Part shown: piece by piece, positions 6,460-13,158 of the stretch | How positions within the stretch are numbered: position 1 is the first letter of the stretch | How the letters are laid out: each line of letters opens with the position of its first letter | NCBI GenBank assembly: GCA_900755095.1 | Contig: CAAEFE010000061.1 | Span: forward strand, 1-13,158 | From: an uncultured Bacteroides sp. | GTDB taxonomy: Bacteria > Bacteroidota > Bacteroidia > Bacteroidales > Bacteroidaceae | DNA: 13,158 nt | Direction: 5' to 3' | The notes under the pieces: generated by a model | Told to the model about the DNA's origin: nothing | Seen by the model: the letters and a program-made list of their open reading frames with translations, nothing else | The model's database searches: none | Program-made: the position numbers and the translations under genes

Positions 6460-7214
6460 CCGAGTAGTCGTCTAAATCTATATCTTAAAATGCCGGGAAT
6501 TGAATCCCTCAATACACGGTAATAATAGGTAAATACCATATTAGTAAAAGTTCGTCTCCGAAAGACGACATCAGCACAGAGCCATTGCTGAAGGCTCCAA
6601 TGTCCTTGTGAAGAAACTCCCCCATCATCAAAAAATGCTATAACCGTATCTGCTTTCACCATCTGAGATACCGGAACCATATAGAAAAAAAGAATATCAG
6701 ATATGATAATAGGTTTCGTAACCGTATAAAAGCCGTGTTCTTGATGTAATGATTTTCTATATATAGTACATTGATGATTAAAAGAAGGTCTATTAATTAA
6801 ATCAATATTTACTCGAACTAAATTGCCAAATACATCTTTAGTATAATAATCTGAATATATCACAGTTTTATCCTTCGGGATAGAAGTTGAGAATATTTCA
6901 TTTAAAACTTCATCATTAGTGTAACAGTCTCCTGCATTCATCATATTCAACCATTCTCCTGTAGCTATACGAACGCCTTTATTCATTGCATCGTAAATTC
7001 CATTATCTGGTTCTGATATAACAGAAGAAATCTTATCTTTATATCTTTTCACAATTTTCATTGTATTATCTTTAGAACCGCCATCTATAATTATATATTC
7101 AAGATTTTTATAAGACTGATTCAAGACTGATTTTATAGTTCTTTCTATTGTTTTCTCAGCATTATAGCATATTGTTATAACTGAAATTTTCTCATTAGAT
7201 TGAAGGTTTTGCAT
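6432..7214 (-). CDS. GT2-family glycosyltransferase (WcaA/WcaE-like)
   Basis: This 260-residue GT-A enzyme has SVITICYNAEKTIERTIKSV (11-30), the UDP-binding IDGGSKDNT (43-51), SEPDNGIYDAMNKG (67-80) and NAGD (93-96). NAGD sits where many GT2 enzymes have DxD/DDD. N-x-G-D or N-S-D-D versions occur in the WcaE-like subgroup, so I regard it as functional. The C-terminal third ends in a basic and aromatic amphipathic stretch (about 226-258), probably for membrane association. It starts 11 nt after the Wzy stop, and its 3' end overlaps the HAD gene by 28 nt, so it is part of a tight Wzy-GT2-HAD-membrane-protein block. It transfers one unidentified sugar to the growing repeat unit. Confidence 0.9.
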   Translation of the reverse strand: MQNLQSNEKISVITICYNAEKTIERTIKSVLNQSYKNLEYIIIDGGSKDNTMKIVKRYKDKISSVISEPDNGIYDAMNKGVRIATGEWLNMMNAGDCYTNDEVLNEIFSTSIPKDKTVIYSDYYTKDVFGNLVRVNIDLINRPSFNHQCTIYRKSLHQEHGFYTVTKPIIISDILFFYMVPVSQMVKADTVIAFFDDGGVSSQGHWSLQQWLCADVVFRRRTFTNMVFTYYYRVLRDSIPGILRYRFRRLLGWKKKINIF

Positions 7215-7225
7215 AATGAATTTGC

Positions 7226-8548
7226 TTACTTATAATCATTTATTAGATACGATTTTTTCATTAAAATATTAAATAGAAAATAGAATAAAACAACGTCCAA
7301 ACCATTCGCGACAGCAATAGCTAACGCACACAGATTTAATAACTTCGGGAATTGCCTTAAATGAGCAGGGACCGAGTTCTTGCTATAATTGAAATTGAAT
7401 ACAAAAAAATAAATCCATGTAAAAATGCCAAGGAGGCCACCATTACATACAGCTTGGGCTAAAATTGTTTCAAAATTTGCCATAACAGGATGAAGTCCAA
7501 ACGTATTGAAATTTTCTGCTGTAAAACCGAATCCATGGCCAAATAATATGTTATCTGAAATCATCACCCATGGATACAGAGTCTGGTTTATTCTCATAGA
7601 CATAGAAGAACCTCCCACATCATGTTTGTCTCTTAGAGAATCATCCCAAAAGAAAAGAGAGGATTCTATCAAATTCTTAGCCGATTCCAGCTGTGGAACA
7701 AAATAAACCAACAACAAAACACCTAGCAATCCAATGAAAGAATAAATTATAATATTCTTTTTCACCTTTGGATTAGCATACCAAAAATACATAAGCAATG
7801 TCAAGAAAAAAGCTACCATTGCTGTTCTTTTAGTACAAATGAATATACAAATAGAAGTAAATATGGTAGTCCATAAGAAGAGTTTCTTTTTAGTCAATCT
7901 GTAATAATAGAAAACAAGAACAAAAGCCAAAGGCAGGAACGTTCCCCAAAAGTTAGCATGTCGAAAAGTAGATGATGTTCCTATTATACCACTGCGTGAA
8001 GATAGAGAATCATCTATAAGCTTAGAAAAATCTGATGCATAGTACAAGTTCAAAAAAAACAAATATGGGTTGGTTCCAATAATAACTGTGAAAATACCAT
8101 AAACGGTATTTATTAATACAGCTATCAAAACACTCTTTAGAAGCAATCGAGCGTCTTCATTATTTCTTATTGATGCTACAACTGCAATAGGAGGAAATAA
8201 GTCTGTAATAAAGTACTGCTTAAGGTATCCTATTTGATTGCTAAAATTAAGACATGTTCCCAATAAAATAGACAATAACAATAGAATTGCAAAAAACAAA
8301 ATATTCCGAATGTACTTATCATTTACCAATCCGTTCAATGTTACTTTCTGGAATAACAAATCTCTAAACAGAAAAATGCCAATAATACCTATTATACCTG
8401 TGTTTAGACTTATATCAGCTAAGGGGGTCAACCTAACTATATCAGGAATCAAAATTCGTGCATAAACAAGCATACAACAACCATAAATTGTACGCTTCAT
8501 GCATAGGACAAAGGTAATTCCTAAAACTACTAACCAAATTGCAATCAT
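7226..8548 (-). CDS. wzy: Wzy-type polysaccharide repeat-unit polymerase (O-antigen ligase/polymerase family)
   Basis: This 440-residue integral membrane protein has about eleven or twelve hydrophobic segments (for example 1-16, 50-66, 82-99, 136-158, 200-216, 225-238, 242-256, 265-284, 370-388, 404-428). A long polar loop at about 285-360 is the expected large periplasmic loop of Wzy/WaaL proteins. Within or next to it are SMRINQTLYPWVMI and a GHGFGF element (338-342 region); before it are FRHANFWGTFLPLAF (195-209) and TKRTA (239-243). Both are typical of the Wzy_C/O-antigen ligase family. It would join lipid-linked repeat units on the periplasmic face after flipping. A WaaL ligase cannot be excluded from sequence alone, but the location beside Wzx and six transferases favours polymerase. 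It is 11 nt from the downstream GT2 and preceded by a 113-nt gap. Confidence 0.87.
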   Translation of the reverse strand: MIAIWLVVLGITFVLCMKRTIYGCCMLVYARILIPDIVRLTPLADISLNTGIIGIIGIFLFRDLLFQKVTLNGLVNDKYIRNILFFAILLLLSILLGTCLNFSNQIGYLKQYFITDLFPPIAVVASIRNNEDARLLLKSVLIAVLINTVYGIFTVIIGTNPYLFFLNLYYASDFSKLIDDSLSSRSGIIGTSSTFRHANFWGTFLPLAFVLVFYYYRLTKKKLFLWTTIFTSICIFICTKRTAMVAFFLTLLMYFWYANPKVKKNIIIYSFIGLLGVLLLVYFVPQLESAKNLIESSLFFWDDSLRDKHDVGGSSMSMRINQTLYPWVMISDNILFGHGFGFTAENFNTFGLHPVMANFETILAQAVCNGGLLGIFTWIYFFVFNFNYSKNSVPAHLRQFPKLLNLCALAIAVANGLDVVLFYFLFNILMKKSYLINDYK

Positions 8549-8629
8549 AAAACATTAATTGATAGATCACTTAATACATTCCGTTTAGCTATACTAAGTA
8601 ATGTGTATGCTATAAAAACGACATAACAC

Positions 8630-8648
8630 TAGTGATTAGACATCACTA
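8630..8648 (-). terminator. Weak hairpin downstream of a GT2 gene (possible attenuating terminator)
   Basis: A perfect 7-bp stem, TAGTGAT and ATCACTA, with a 5-base loop lies 13 nt after the stop of the GT2 gene, within the 113-nt gap 8549-8661. On the minus strand a T5 run follows about ten bases later. The stem is A+T-rich and the T-run is displaced, so termination would be inefficient at best. It could instead be an mRNA stability element or chance. Confidence 0.22.
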
Positions 8649-8661
8649 TTCATATTTTTCA

Positions 8662-9708
8662 TTACTGCAAAATGTATGTCTTAATCTTTTTCAAATAAGA
8701 AATGAAAAGAAAAAGAGAATTTAAAGCGAATTTATTTTTACATCTGTCACCATTATACCATAATTTAAAATAAAAAATGCAAGTCATTTTTAAAGCTAAC
8801 ATTTTACACGACAAATATGAATCTTTTTCCATAACAGATTCAAGTAACCTAACATATGAATTATTTTCACTACGTTTGATTCTCTTTTCAATTATTATCA
8901 AACGTGAAAAAATGCTTATAAGTGGAAATAGAGCATCAATCTGATTTTTATATACTAATTTAGATTCAGAAAAAAAAATATTATAGTTATCAACGATACG
9001 ATGCAAAATTATAGATATATGATCTATATTTTTAAGATAAGAAGACATAGACACGCTTTGTTCTTGCCTTCCAATAGTATATCTATATAAAGAGATATCA
9101 AATAACACGAGGCTTTTACAATAAGATAATGAATAAACTAACAATTCAATATCTGTATAACTTATTCCCTCTGATAATCTTATATGGTTGTCACGTAAAA
9201 CCGAAGTCCGATAAGTTGCCGCATGAATATTATAAATTATTCCATTTTTCTCAAAATCAATAATATGGTTATAAATTTTCTCAAAAAATCCTTTCTGCTT
9301 AATTAGCCTGCTTTTACCTGTACCAACTATATTTACAACATAATTTGTTAATACCAAATCTATATTTTCAGGTAAAGAACACAATTTCTCTATAAATTTA
9401 ACAAGCTCAATGCTATCAAAACAGTCGTCAGCATCTAAAGTCCGAATATATTTCCCTTTTGCAAGACTAAAAGCTAAATTAAGGCAAGAACCATAATTAC
9501 CATTTTTCTTATCTACAACAACAATAGAACCTGGATATCTATTTTGGTATCTTTTAGCGATTAGCAAAGAAGAATCCTTACTACCATCATTCACAATCAT
9601 AACCTCTATCAGTCCTATAACCTGCTCAACTAATACGGAATCTAAACATTTTTCCAAATAAGATTCCATATTGTAGGTAGGTATAACGACAGTCAATATT
9701 TTATCCAT
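8662..9708 (-). CDS. GT2-family glycosyltransferase
   Basis: This 348-residue GT-A glycosyltransferase opens with ILTVVIPTYNMESYLEKCLD (4-23). It has the nucleotide-binding IVNDGSKDSS (38-47), NYGSCLNLAFSLAKGKYI (71-88) and a clear DADD metal motif at 92-95. SYTDIELL (183-190) is the likely catalytic-base region. The remainder (about 230-348) is rich in Ile, Lys, Asn and aromatic residues without an obvious domain, and may be a membrane-associating tail. It is among the most A+T-rich genes in the window; a 60-base line at 8941-9000 has only 12 G or C by hand count, which fits recent lateral acquisition. It is separated from its neighbours by 46 and 113 nt, so it is less tightly coupled than most genes here. 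Sugar specificity is unknown. Confidence 0.9.
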   Translation of the reverse strand: MDKILTVVIPTYNMESYLEKCLDSVLVEQVIGLIEVMIVNDGSKDSSLLIAKRYQNRYPGSIVVVDKKNGNYGSCLNLAFSLAKGKYIRTLDADDCFDSIELVKFIEKLCSLPENIDLVLTNYVVNIVGTGKSRLIKQKGFFEKIYNHIIDFEKNGIIYNIHAATYRTSVLRDNHIRLSEGISYTDIELLVYSLSYCKSLVLFDISLYRYTIGRQEQSVSMSSYLKNIDHISIILHRIVDNYNIFFSESKLVYKNQIDALFPLISIFSRLIIIEKRIKRSENNSYVRLLESVMEKDSYLSCKMLALKMTCIFYFKLWYNGDRCKNKFALNSLFLFISYLKKIKTYILQ

Positions 9709-9754
9709 AAAATCATGTATTTTAAAACCTAAATTTTGTTCCTAAATAATTTCT

Positions 9755-10765
9755 CTATTTACAAATTAATTTATATCTTCTAAATAACGCTAGTTTATAT
9801 ACAATGTACATTATCAATTTGTCACCAAATCTAACATTTTCATGCAGCGAAATATTCTCTTTTCCCCAAATAATGGCAAAATTAATTTGGGAAATATTAT
9901 AGTTTGCCTTTATAATACGATTCAAAATAAAATTAGGAAGACTAATATGTTTTTTCATACAGTTCCTAAAATGCCGGTCTACTTCTACAAACTTATCATA
10001 AACAGAAAATGATTCATTTTCCACCACGCGATAATTAAATGTAGGAATGCAATTATAAACACTACCATAACGGAATGTATAATGAGCCTGCATAGCATAA
10101 TCTGAAGACGGATAGAATTCAGAATCATATCCCCCAATCTCTAATAAACATTTTCTTGAAAACAAACATCCCACACCAAATCCAGCAGAACTAATAAACT
10201 GATTAAATAAAGTATAAGGATAATAATCACATGAAACTAGCATTCCCCATTTGCGCTTAGAAATATATTCACCTGAGGAAAATATTGTCTCTTTATCATC
10301 CATTTTGTTATATGCAGAAAATATAGCCTTATCACCTGTTTTTTTTTGAAGCTCCATCAATCTAGATAATGCACTCGGTAACAGCATATCATCATCATGG
10401 CAATAAGTCACAAAAGATGCTCTTGCCAATTCAATACCTCTATTCCAATTGCCAAACATCCCTATATTCTTTTCATTCTTATAATACAGGACTTTAGGGT
10501 TTCTAAATTCTTCTACAATCACTTGATTACTAGTCGGTCCATCAGTCTGGTCATTATTATCAACCACTATAATTTCATAATCATCAGTATAGTCTTGATT
10601 TATTGCGGAGCTCAATGATTTCCGAAAATAATCAGGATGGTTAAATACTGGCATAATAATGGATACTTTAGGTTTCTTGCAATAACTTGGATTGCCCCAT
10701 AACAGGCTACTCTTGATTCCTTTATAAATGGAAAAATTATCTTTTATTTCTAATATATCTCTCAT
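9755..10765 (-). CDS. GT2-family glycosyltransferase
   Basis: This 336-residue GT-A enzyme has a 30-residue N-terminal extension before the fold proper, KVSIIMPVFNHPDYFRKSLS (33-52). It then shows EIIVVDNND (64-72), NEKNIGMFGNWNRGIELA (97-114) and the metal-binding CHDDDML (122-128). GGYDSEFYPSSDYAM (211-225) is the region where the catalytic base is expected in this family. Its start codon overlaps the Wzx stop as ATGA, so the two are translationally coupled. Length and motifs are those of a normal enzyme adding one sugar to a lipid-linked glycan. Which sugar is not visible. The next gene is 46 nt downstream. Confidence 0.9.
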   Translation of the reverse strand: MRDILEIKDNFSIYKGIKSSLLWGNPSYCKKPKVSIIMPVFNHPDYFRKSLSSAINQDYTDDYEIIVVDNNDQTDGPTSNQVIVEEFRNPKVLYYKNEKNIGMFGNWNRGIELARASFVTYCHDDDMLLPSALSRLMELQKKTGDKAIFSAYNKMDDKETIFSSGEYISKRKWGMLVSCDYYPYTLFNQFISSAGFGVGCLFSRKCLLEIGGYDSEFYPSSDYAMQAHYTFRYGSVYNCIPTFNYRVVENESFSVYDKFVEVDRHFRNCMKKHISLPNFILNRIIKANYNISQINFAIIWGKENISLHENVRFGDKLIMYIVYKLALFRRYKLICK

Positions 10766-12180
10766 CGATTTATTATTTTGAAAATCATTTCTTTCATAAA
10801 CTTATCCTTCATTAGCAATAAAGTACCCACATAGACCAATGCACCTACTATAACCCAAACTACAACACAGACAGGATAGTCACTGTAAGACGAACATACG
10901 TAAACTACCAAAGCCATCACCAAAGTTGAAACAACGGATTTAATAGGGATAAAATCATGAAGTTTTAATTTCATATATTTCATTGCAAAAATATAATGTG
11001 CCAAAGTAATGACAGTTTCAGCGCACACTACTGAAACAGCTACACCTACATAAGCATACTGGGGAATTAAAAAGAAATTCAACACTAAATTTACCAATGC
11101 TCCGATAATAACAGCATAATTACCATACTTTTCTTTTCTAATAGGATAAAGTATCTGCAAGCCTAAAAAAGACGACCATGGAATAACAATAAGTAAAAAT
11201 GACAGTATTTGCAAAACTATGACAGAAGGCAGAAATTCTTCACCACTAAATACCAATATAATCGGTTTTGCCAAGATAACTAAACCTGCTATCATAGGTA
11301 ATGACATATAGTTCAATAAATTAATAGTTTTTTTCTGCAAAAAAGCAGCTTCCTCTTCCTTACCGTTACCTACTAAATAAGACATTCTCGGAATAATTGT
11401 AGAAGTCACCGCTGTAATAATAGTCATTACCAGACTCACAACTTTATTGCCTGTTGTAAAAAATCCTACAGCTTCCATTGTTCCCAAAGCACCTACCATA
11501 ATACTATTTAAATTAGTATAAAGACTGACAGCTATAGTACCTAGAAATAAAGTCGAAGCTCCCCTAGTATGTTTCCAACAATCAACTAAAGAAAAGCGAA
11601 GCTTTACATATTTATTAATCCGAATCAGATTTAATATATTATTACCACAAGTTCCTACAATTGAAAGTATAGCATAAGCCAGTAAATCAGACTTGTCATG
11701 AACAAAAATAAAAAGCCCAACTATTGAAATAACTTTTATTATCAGACTTCGAACTGTAATATACCTAAAATCTTCTATACCTTGGTAAAACCAGTCAAAA
11801 CTGATACAGCTCATCAAAACCGATAATCCTATAATAAAATAAAGCAATAAATATTCCCCACTAATCAATAATGCCACCACAAAATATGCTAGATAAACAA
11901 TAAAGGTTGCTATTACATTAGCAGTAAATATTGAATTTACAATATTGCCAAATTCTTCAGGTTTATCCTTTACATTTGCTATTTCACGTACCCCATATAT
12001 AGGAAATCCCAATGAGGCAAATAATGTAAAATAGGCTGCAATGGCTGTGACATAATTAAATAGTCCAATAGTGTCTGGACCTAACACACGAGATACATAA
12101 GGAAAAGTAACCAAAGGGAAAACTAAGTTACTTCCTACCCGTACAGAATTCCAAAAAATATTTTTTTTTAATGAAGCCAT
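10762..12180 (-). CDS. wzx: Wzx-type flippase (RfbX family, MOP superfamily)
   Basis: This 472-residue protein has about 12-14 predicted membrane segments along its whole length. The N-terminus (KKNIFWNSVRVGSNLVFPLV, 5-24) and YVSRVLGPDTIGLFNY (28-43) are classic for RfbX/Wzx polysaccharide flippases, as is FDWFYQGIEDFRYIT (128-142). LNFFLIPQYAYVGVAVSVV in the C-terminal half is the usual late-TM signature. Wzx moves undecaprenyl-pyrophosphate-linked repeat units from the cytoplasmic to the periplasmic face, where Wzy polymerises them. The start is well fixed: its ATG shares one base with the stop of the upstream SDR gene (TAATG), and its own stop overlaps the next gene by 4 nt. This makes it the centre of a coupled SDR-Wzx-GT2 unit. 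Confidence 0.94.
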   Translation of the reverse strand: MASLKKNIFWNSVRVGSNLVFPLVTFPYVSRVLGPDTIGLFNYVTAIAAYFTLFASLGFPIYGVREIANVKDKPEEFGNIVNSIFTANVIATFIVYLAYFVVALLISGEYLLLYFIIGLSVLMSCISFDWFYQGIEDFRYITVRSLIIKVISIVGLFIFVHDKSDLLAYAILSIVGTCGNNILNLIRINKYVKLRFSLVDCWKHTRGASTLFLGTIAVSLYTNLNSIMVGALGTMEAVGFFTTGNKVVSLVMTIITAVTSTIIPRMSYLVGNGKEEEAAFLQKKTINLLNYMSLPMIAGLVILAKPIILVFSGEEFLPSVIVLQILSFLLIVIPWSSFLGLQILYPIRKEKYGNYAVIIGALVNLVLNFFLIPQYAYVGVAVSVVCAETVITLAHYIFAMKYMKLKLHDFIPIKSVVSTLVMALVVYVCSSYSDYPVCVVVWVIVGALVYVGTLLLMKDKFMKEMIFKIINR

Positions 12181-13097
12181 TATTCATAGCTGAAATTTGT
12201 TCTTATATAATTAGAAATTCCCTGTTCTATTTTTATATCCGCATGCCAGCCAGTGAGTTCCAAATTCTTGGCTATAGGTGCAGCGGCATACATTGTATCC
12301 CGTTCACGATATGGACGCCCCCCCCAATTTATGTTACAATGTTTGCCAGTCACTTTTTCCACTATAAATGCCAGTTCTCTGACCGATATACACCGACCAG
12401 TTCCCAGATGAAAATCTTCTCCATTCTGTAACTGCTGATACTTGTCTATATTTTGTATCACATGGACAAAAAATGAGGCGACATCATCCACATGAATAAA
12501 GTCAAGCATCTGTTCACCCTTTGTCATGTCTATAGCCTCCACTGAATCTATAGATTCTATAATATAGTCCATCAGACGTTTTATAGTCGGAAGACCACCA
12601 TAAATAGAATATGGAACTGCAGTGATATATTTAAATCCATAAAGATCGGAATAATAGTCAAGAAAAGAACGGAAAGCTGTCTTAGTCGCAGCATAGAGAT
12701 AAGCACTCTTAAAACAACTTGTTCCCCAACGGAATTCCGAAAAAGAACCTGTATTAATAAAAAGTTTCAAAGATTCACATTGCGACAATGCATCCAAAAG
12801 CAAAATTCCATACGTTATATTTGTTGACACCAAAGAGTTTATCACTTCAGAATCATTGCTTGATGTATTAAAGGCAGCCAAATGTACCACCAATTCCGGA
12901 TTAAACAGTTTCACTTGTTTCCAATCATCGGCATAGGTGTGTTTCACACAAGGATAAGTATCAGAAGGATACATTATTTCCGCTTTCCTTACACTGCGAT
13001 TGAGTGTCAATATATCCACTTGTGAATGCTGTTTCTGTAGTTGGGGGATAAGAGTTTGCCCTACAAATCCGGTAGCTCCTGTAATCAATATCTTCAT
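12180..13097 (-). CDS. Extended-SDR NAD(P)-dependent sugar-nucleotide epimerase/dehydratase/reductase
   Basis: This 305-residue enzyme opens MKILITGATGFVG, with the GxxGxxG cofactor motif at 7-13. It continues with VVHLAA (70-75), the NTGS active-site strand (115-118) and the catalytic YxxxK as YAATK (Y135, K139). FIHVDDVA (200-207) and NWGGRPYRERD (257-267) are substrate-side elements of extended SDRs acting on nucleotide sugars. The overall pattern resembles the 4-ketohexose reductases of CDP- or dTDP-deoxysugar pathways (for example CDP-abequose/paratose synthase-like), but I cannot fix the product. The enzyme is cytoplasmic and would supply one activated sugar to the downstream transferases. 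It starts 13 nt after the stop of the gene at the right edge and overlaps Wzx by one base. A G8 run on the coding strand (12318-12325) lies in codons for Trp-Gly-Gly and is a possible slippage site. Confidence 0.88.
   Translation of the reverse strand: MKILITGATGFVGQTLIPQLQKQHSQVDILTLNRSVRKAEIMYPSDTYPCVKHTYADDWKQVKLFNPELVVHLAAFNTSSNDSEVINSLVSTNITYGILLLDALSQCESLKLFINTGSFSEFRWGTSCFKSAYLYAATKTAFRSFLDYYSDLYGFKYITAVPYSIYGGLPTIKRLMDYIIESIDSVEAIDMTKGEQMLDFIHVDDVASFFVHVIQNIDKYQQLQNGEDFHLGTGRCISVRELAFIVEKVTGKHCNINWGGRPYRERDTMYAAAPIAKNLELTGWHADIKIEQGISNYIRTNFSYE
12318..12325 (-). repeat. G8 homopolymer tract inside the SDR coding sequence
   Basis: Eight consecutive C on the + strand read as G8 on the coding strand, across codons TGG-GGG-GGG (residues 258-260). 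In an A+T-rich gene this stands out. Gain or loss of one G would change the last 45 or so residues and could disturb the TAATG coupling to the flippase. Tracts of this length are phase-variable in some other bacteria; there is no direct evidence of variation here. Confidence 0.6.
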
Positions 13098-13110
13098 AAA
13101 GCTACAATGT

Positions 13111-13158
13111 TTAAAATTTATAGTCTATCGCCTCCAGCTCCATCCGGCTTGCTTCCGA
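13111..13158 (-). CDS. C-terminal tail of an unidentified gene (runs off right edge)
   Basis: The frame reading S-E-A-S-R-M-E-L-E-A-I-D-Y-K-F followed by TAA is open to the right edge and ends 13 nt before the SDR start, as expected for an upstream operon gene. The two other minus-strand frames are also open to the edge but stop earlier (TAG near 13125 and TAA near 13120), so the frame choice rests mainly on spacing. Fifteen residues are too few to identify a family. From context another nucleotide-sugar biosynthesis enzyme is likely (inference). Confidence 0.5.
   Translation of the reverse strand, partial: SEASRMELEAIDYKF

Noticed and set aside
8627..8634. CACTAGTG palindrome as an invertible-promoter recombination site
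   Set aside because: It is only 8 bp, with no second inverted copy seen by eye elsewhere in the window and no invertase gene present.
1..13158. Search for CRISPR arrays, tRNA or rRNA genes and insertion-sequence ends
   Set aside because: No regularly spaced repeats, tRNA cloverleaf sequence, rRNA-like sequence or terminal inverted repeats with target duplications were seen by eye.

Overview
Every supported gene in this window lies on the minus strand. Together they look like the serotype-specific distal part of a surface polysaccharide (capsule or O-antigen-like) locus from a Bacteroidota gut-type bacterium, most like Bacteroides, Phocaeicola or Parabacteroides. The reasons are the gene content (Wzx flippase, Wzy polymerase, six glycosyltransferases, a nucleotide-sugar SDR enzyme), the short YjbH-type outer-membrane protein at the end, the PDDEXK_2/Rpn-type ORF next to it, the scarcity of Shine-Dalgarno sequences and the very AT-rich core. 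The genus assignment is inference.

Transcription runs from high to low coordinates. At the right edge is the last 15-codon tail of an unidentified gene (13111-13158). It is followed by an extended-SDR sugar-nucleotide enzyme (12180-13097), the Wzx flippase (10762-12180), two GT2 glycosyltransferases (9755-10765 and 8662-9708), the Wzy polymerase (7226-8548) and a third GT2 (6432-7214). Next come a HAD-fold phosphatase-like protein (5785-6459) coupled to a polytopic membrane protein (4988-5788), two overlapping GT4 glycosyltransferases (3576-4730 and 2485-3579), a DUF1972-type GT4 (1082-2212) and a secreted YjbH-domain protein (240-1076). The N-terminus of a PDDEXK_2/Rpn nuclease-transposase-like protein (1-162) runs off the left edge.

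The expected system is a Wzx/Wzy-dependent pathway. Glycosyltransferases build a lipid-linked repeat unit on the cytoplasmic face, Wzx flips it, Wzy polymerises it, and YjbH probably acts at the outer membrane. The initiating sugar-phosphate transferase, chain-length regulator and export channel are not in the window. Many junctions overlap by 1, 4 or 28 nt or have gaps of 5-13 nt, so long stretches are probably translationally coupled. The exceptions are gaps of 272, 257, 113, 77 and 46 nt.

The most unusual part is the HAD/membrane-protein pair. The HAD protein has Cys in place of the second motif-I Asp, and the membrane protein carries a degenerate UbiA-like NDxx...E motif. This resembles the prenyl-phosphate pentosyltransferase plus phosphatase logic of decaprenylphosphoryl-ribose synthesis, so the locus may make its own lipid-linked furanose donor. 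Other points of interest are a nested, mutually exclusive inverted-repeat set in the 257-nt gap and a G8 tract inside the SDR gene. Base composition also shifts sharply between the flanks and the core.
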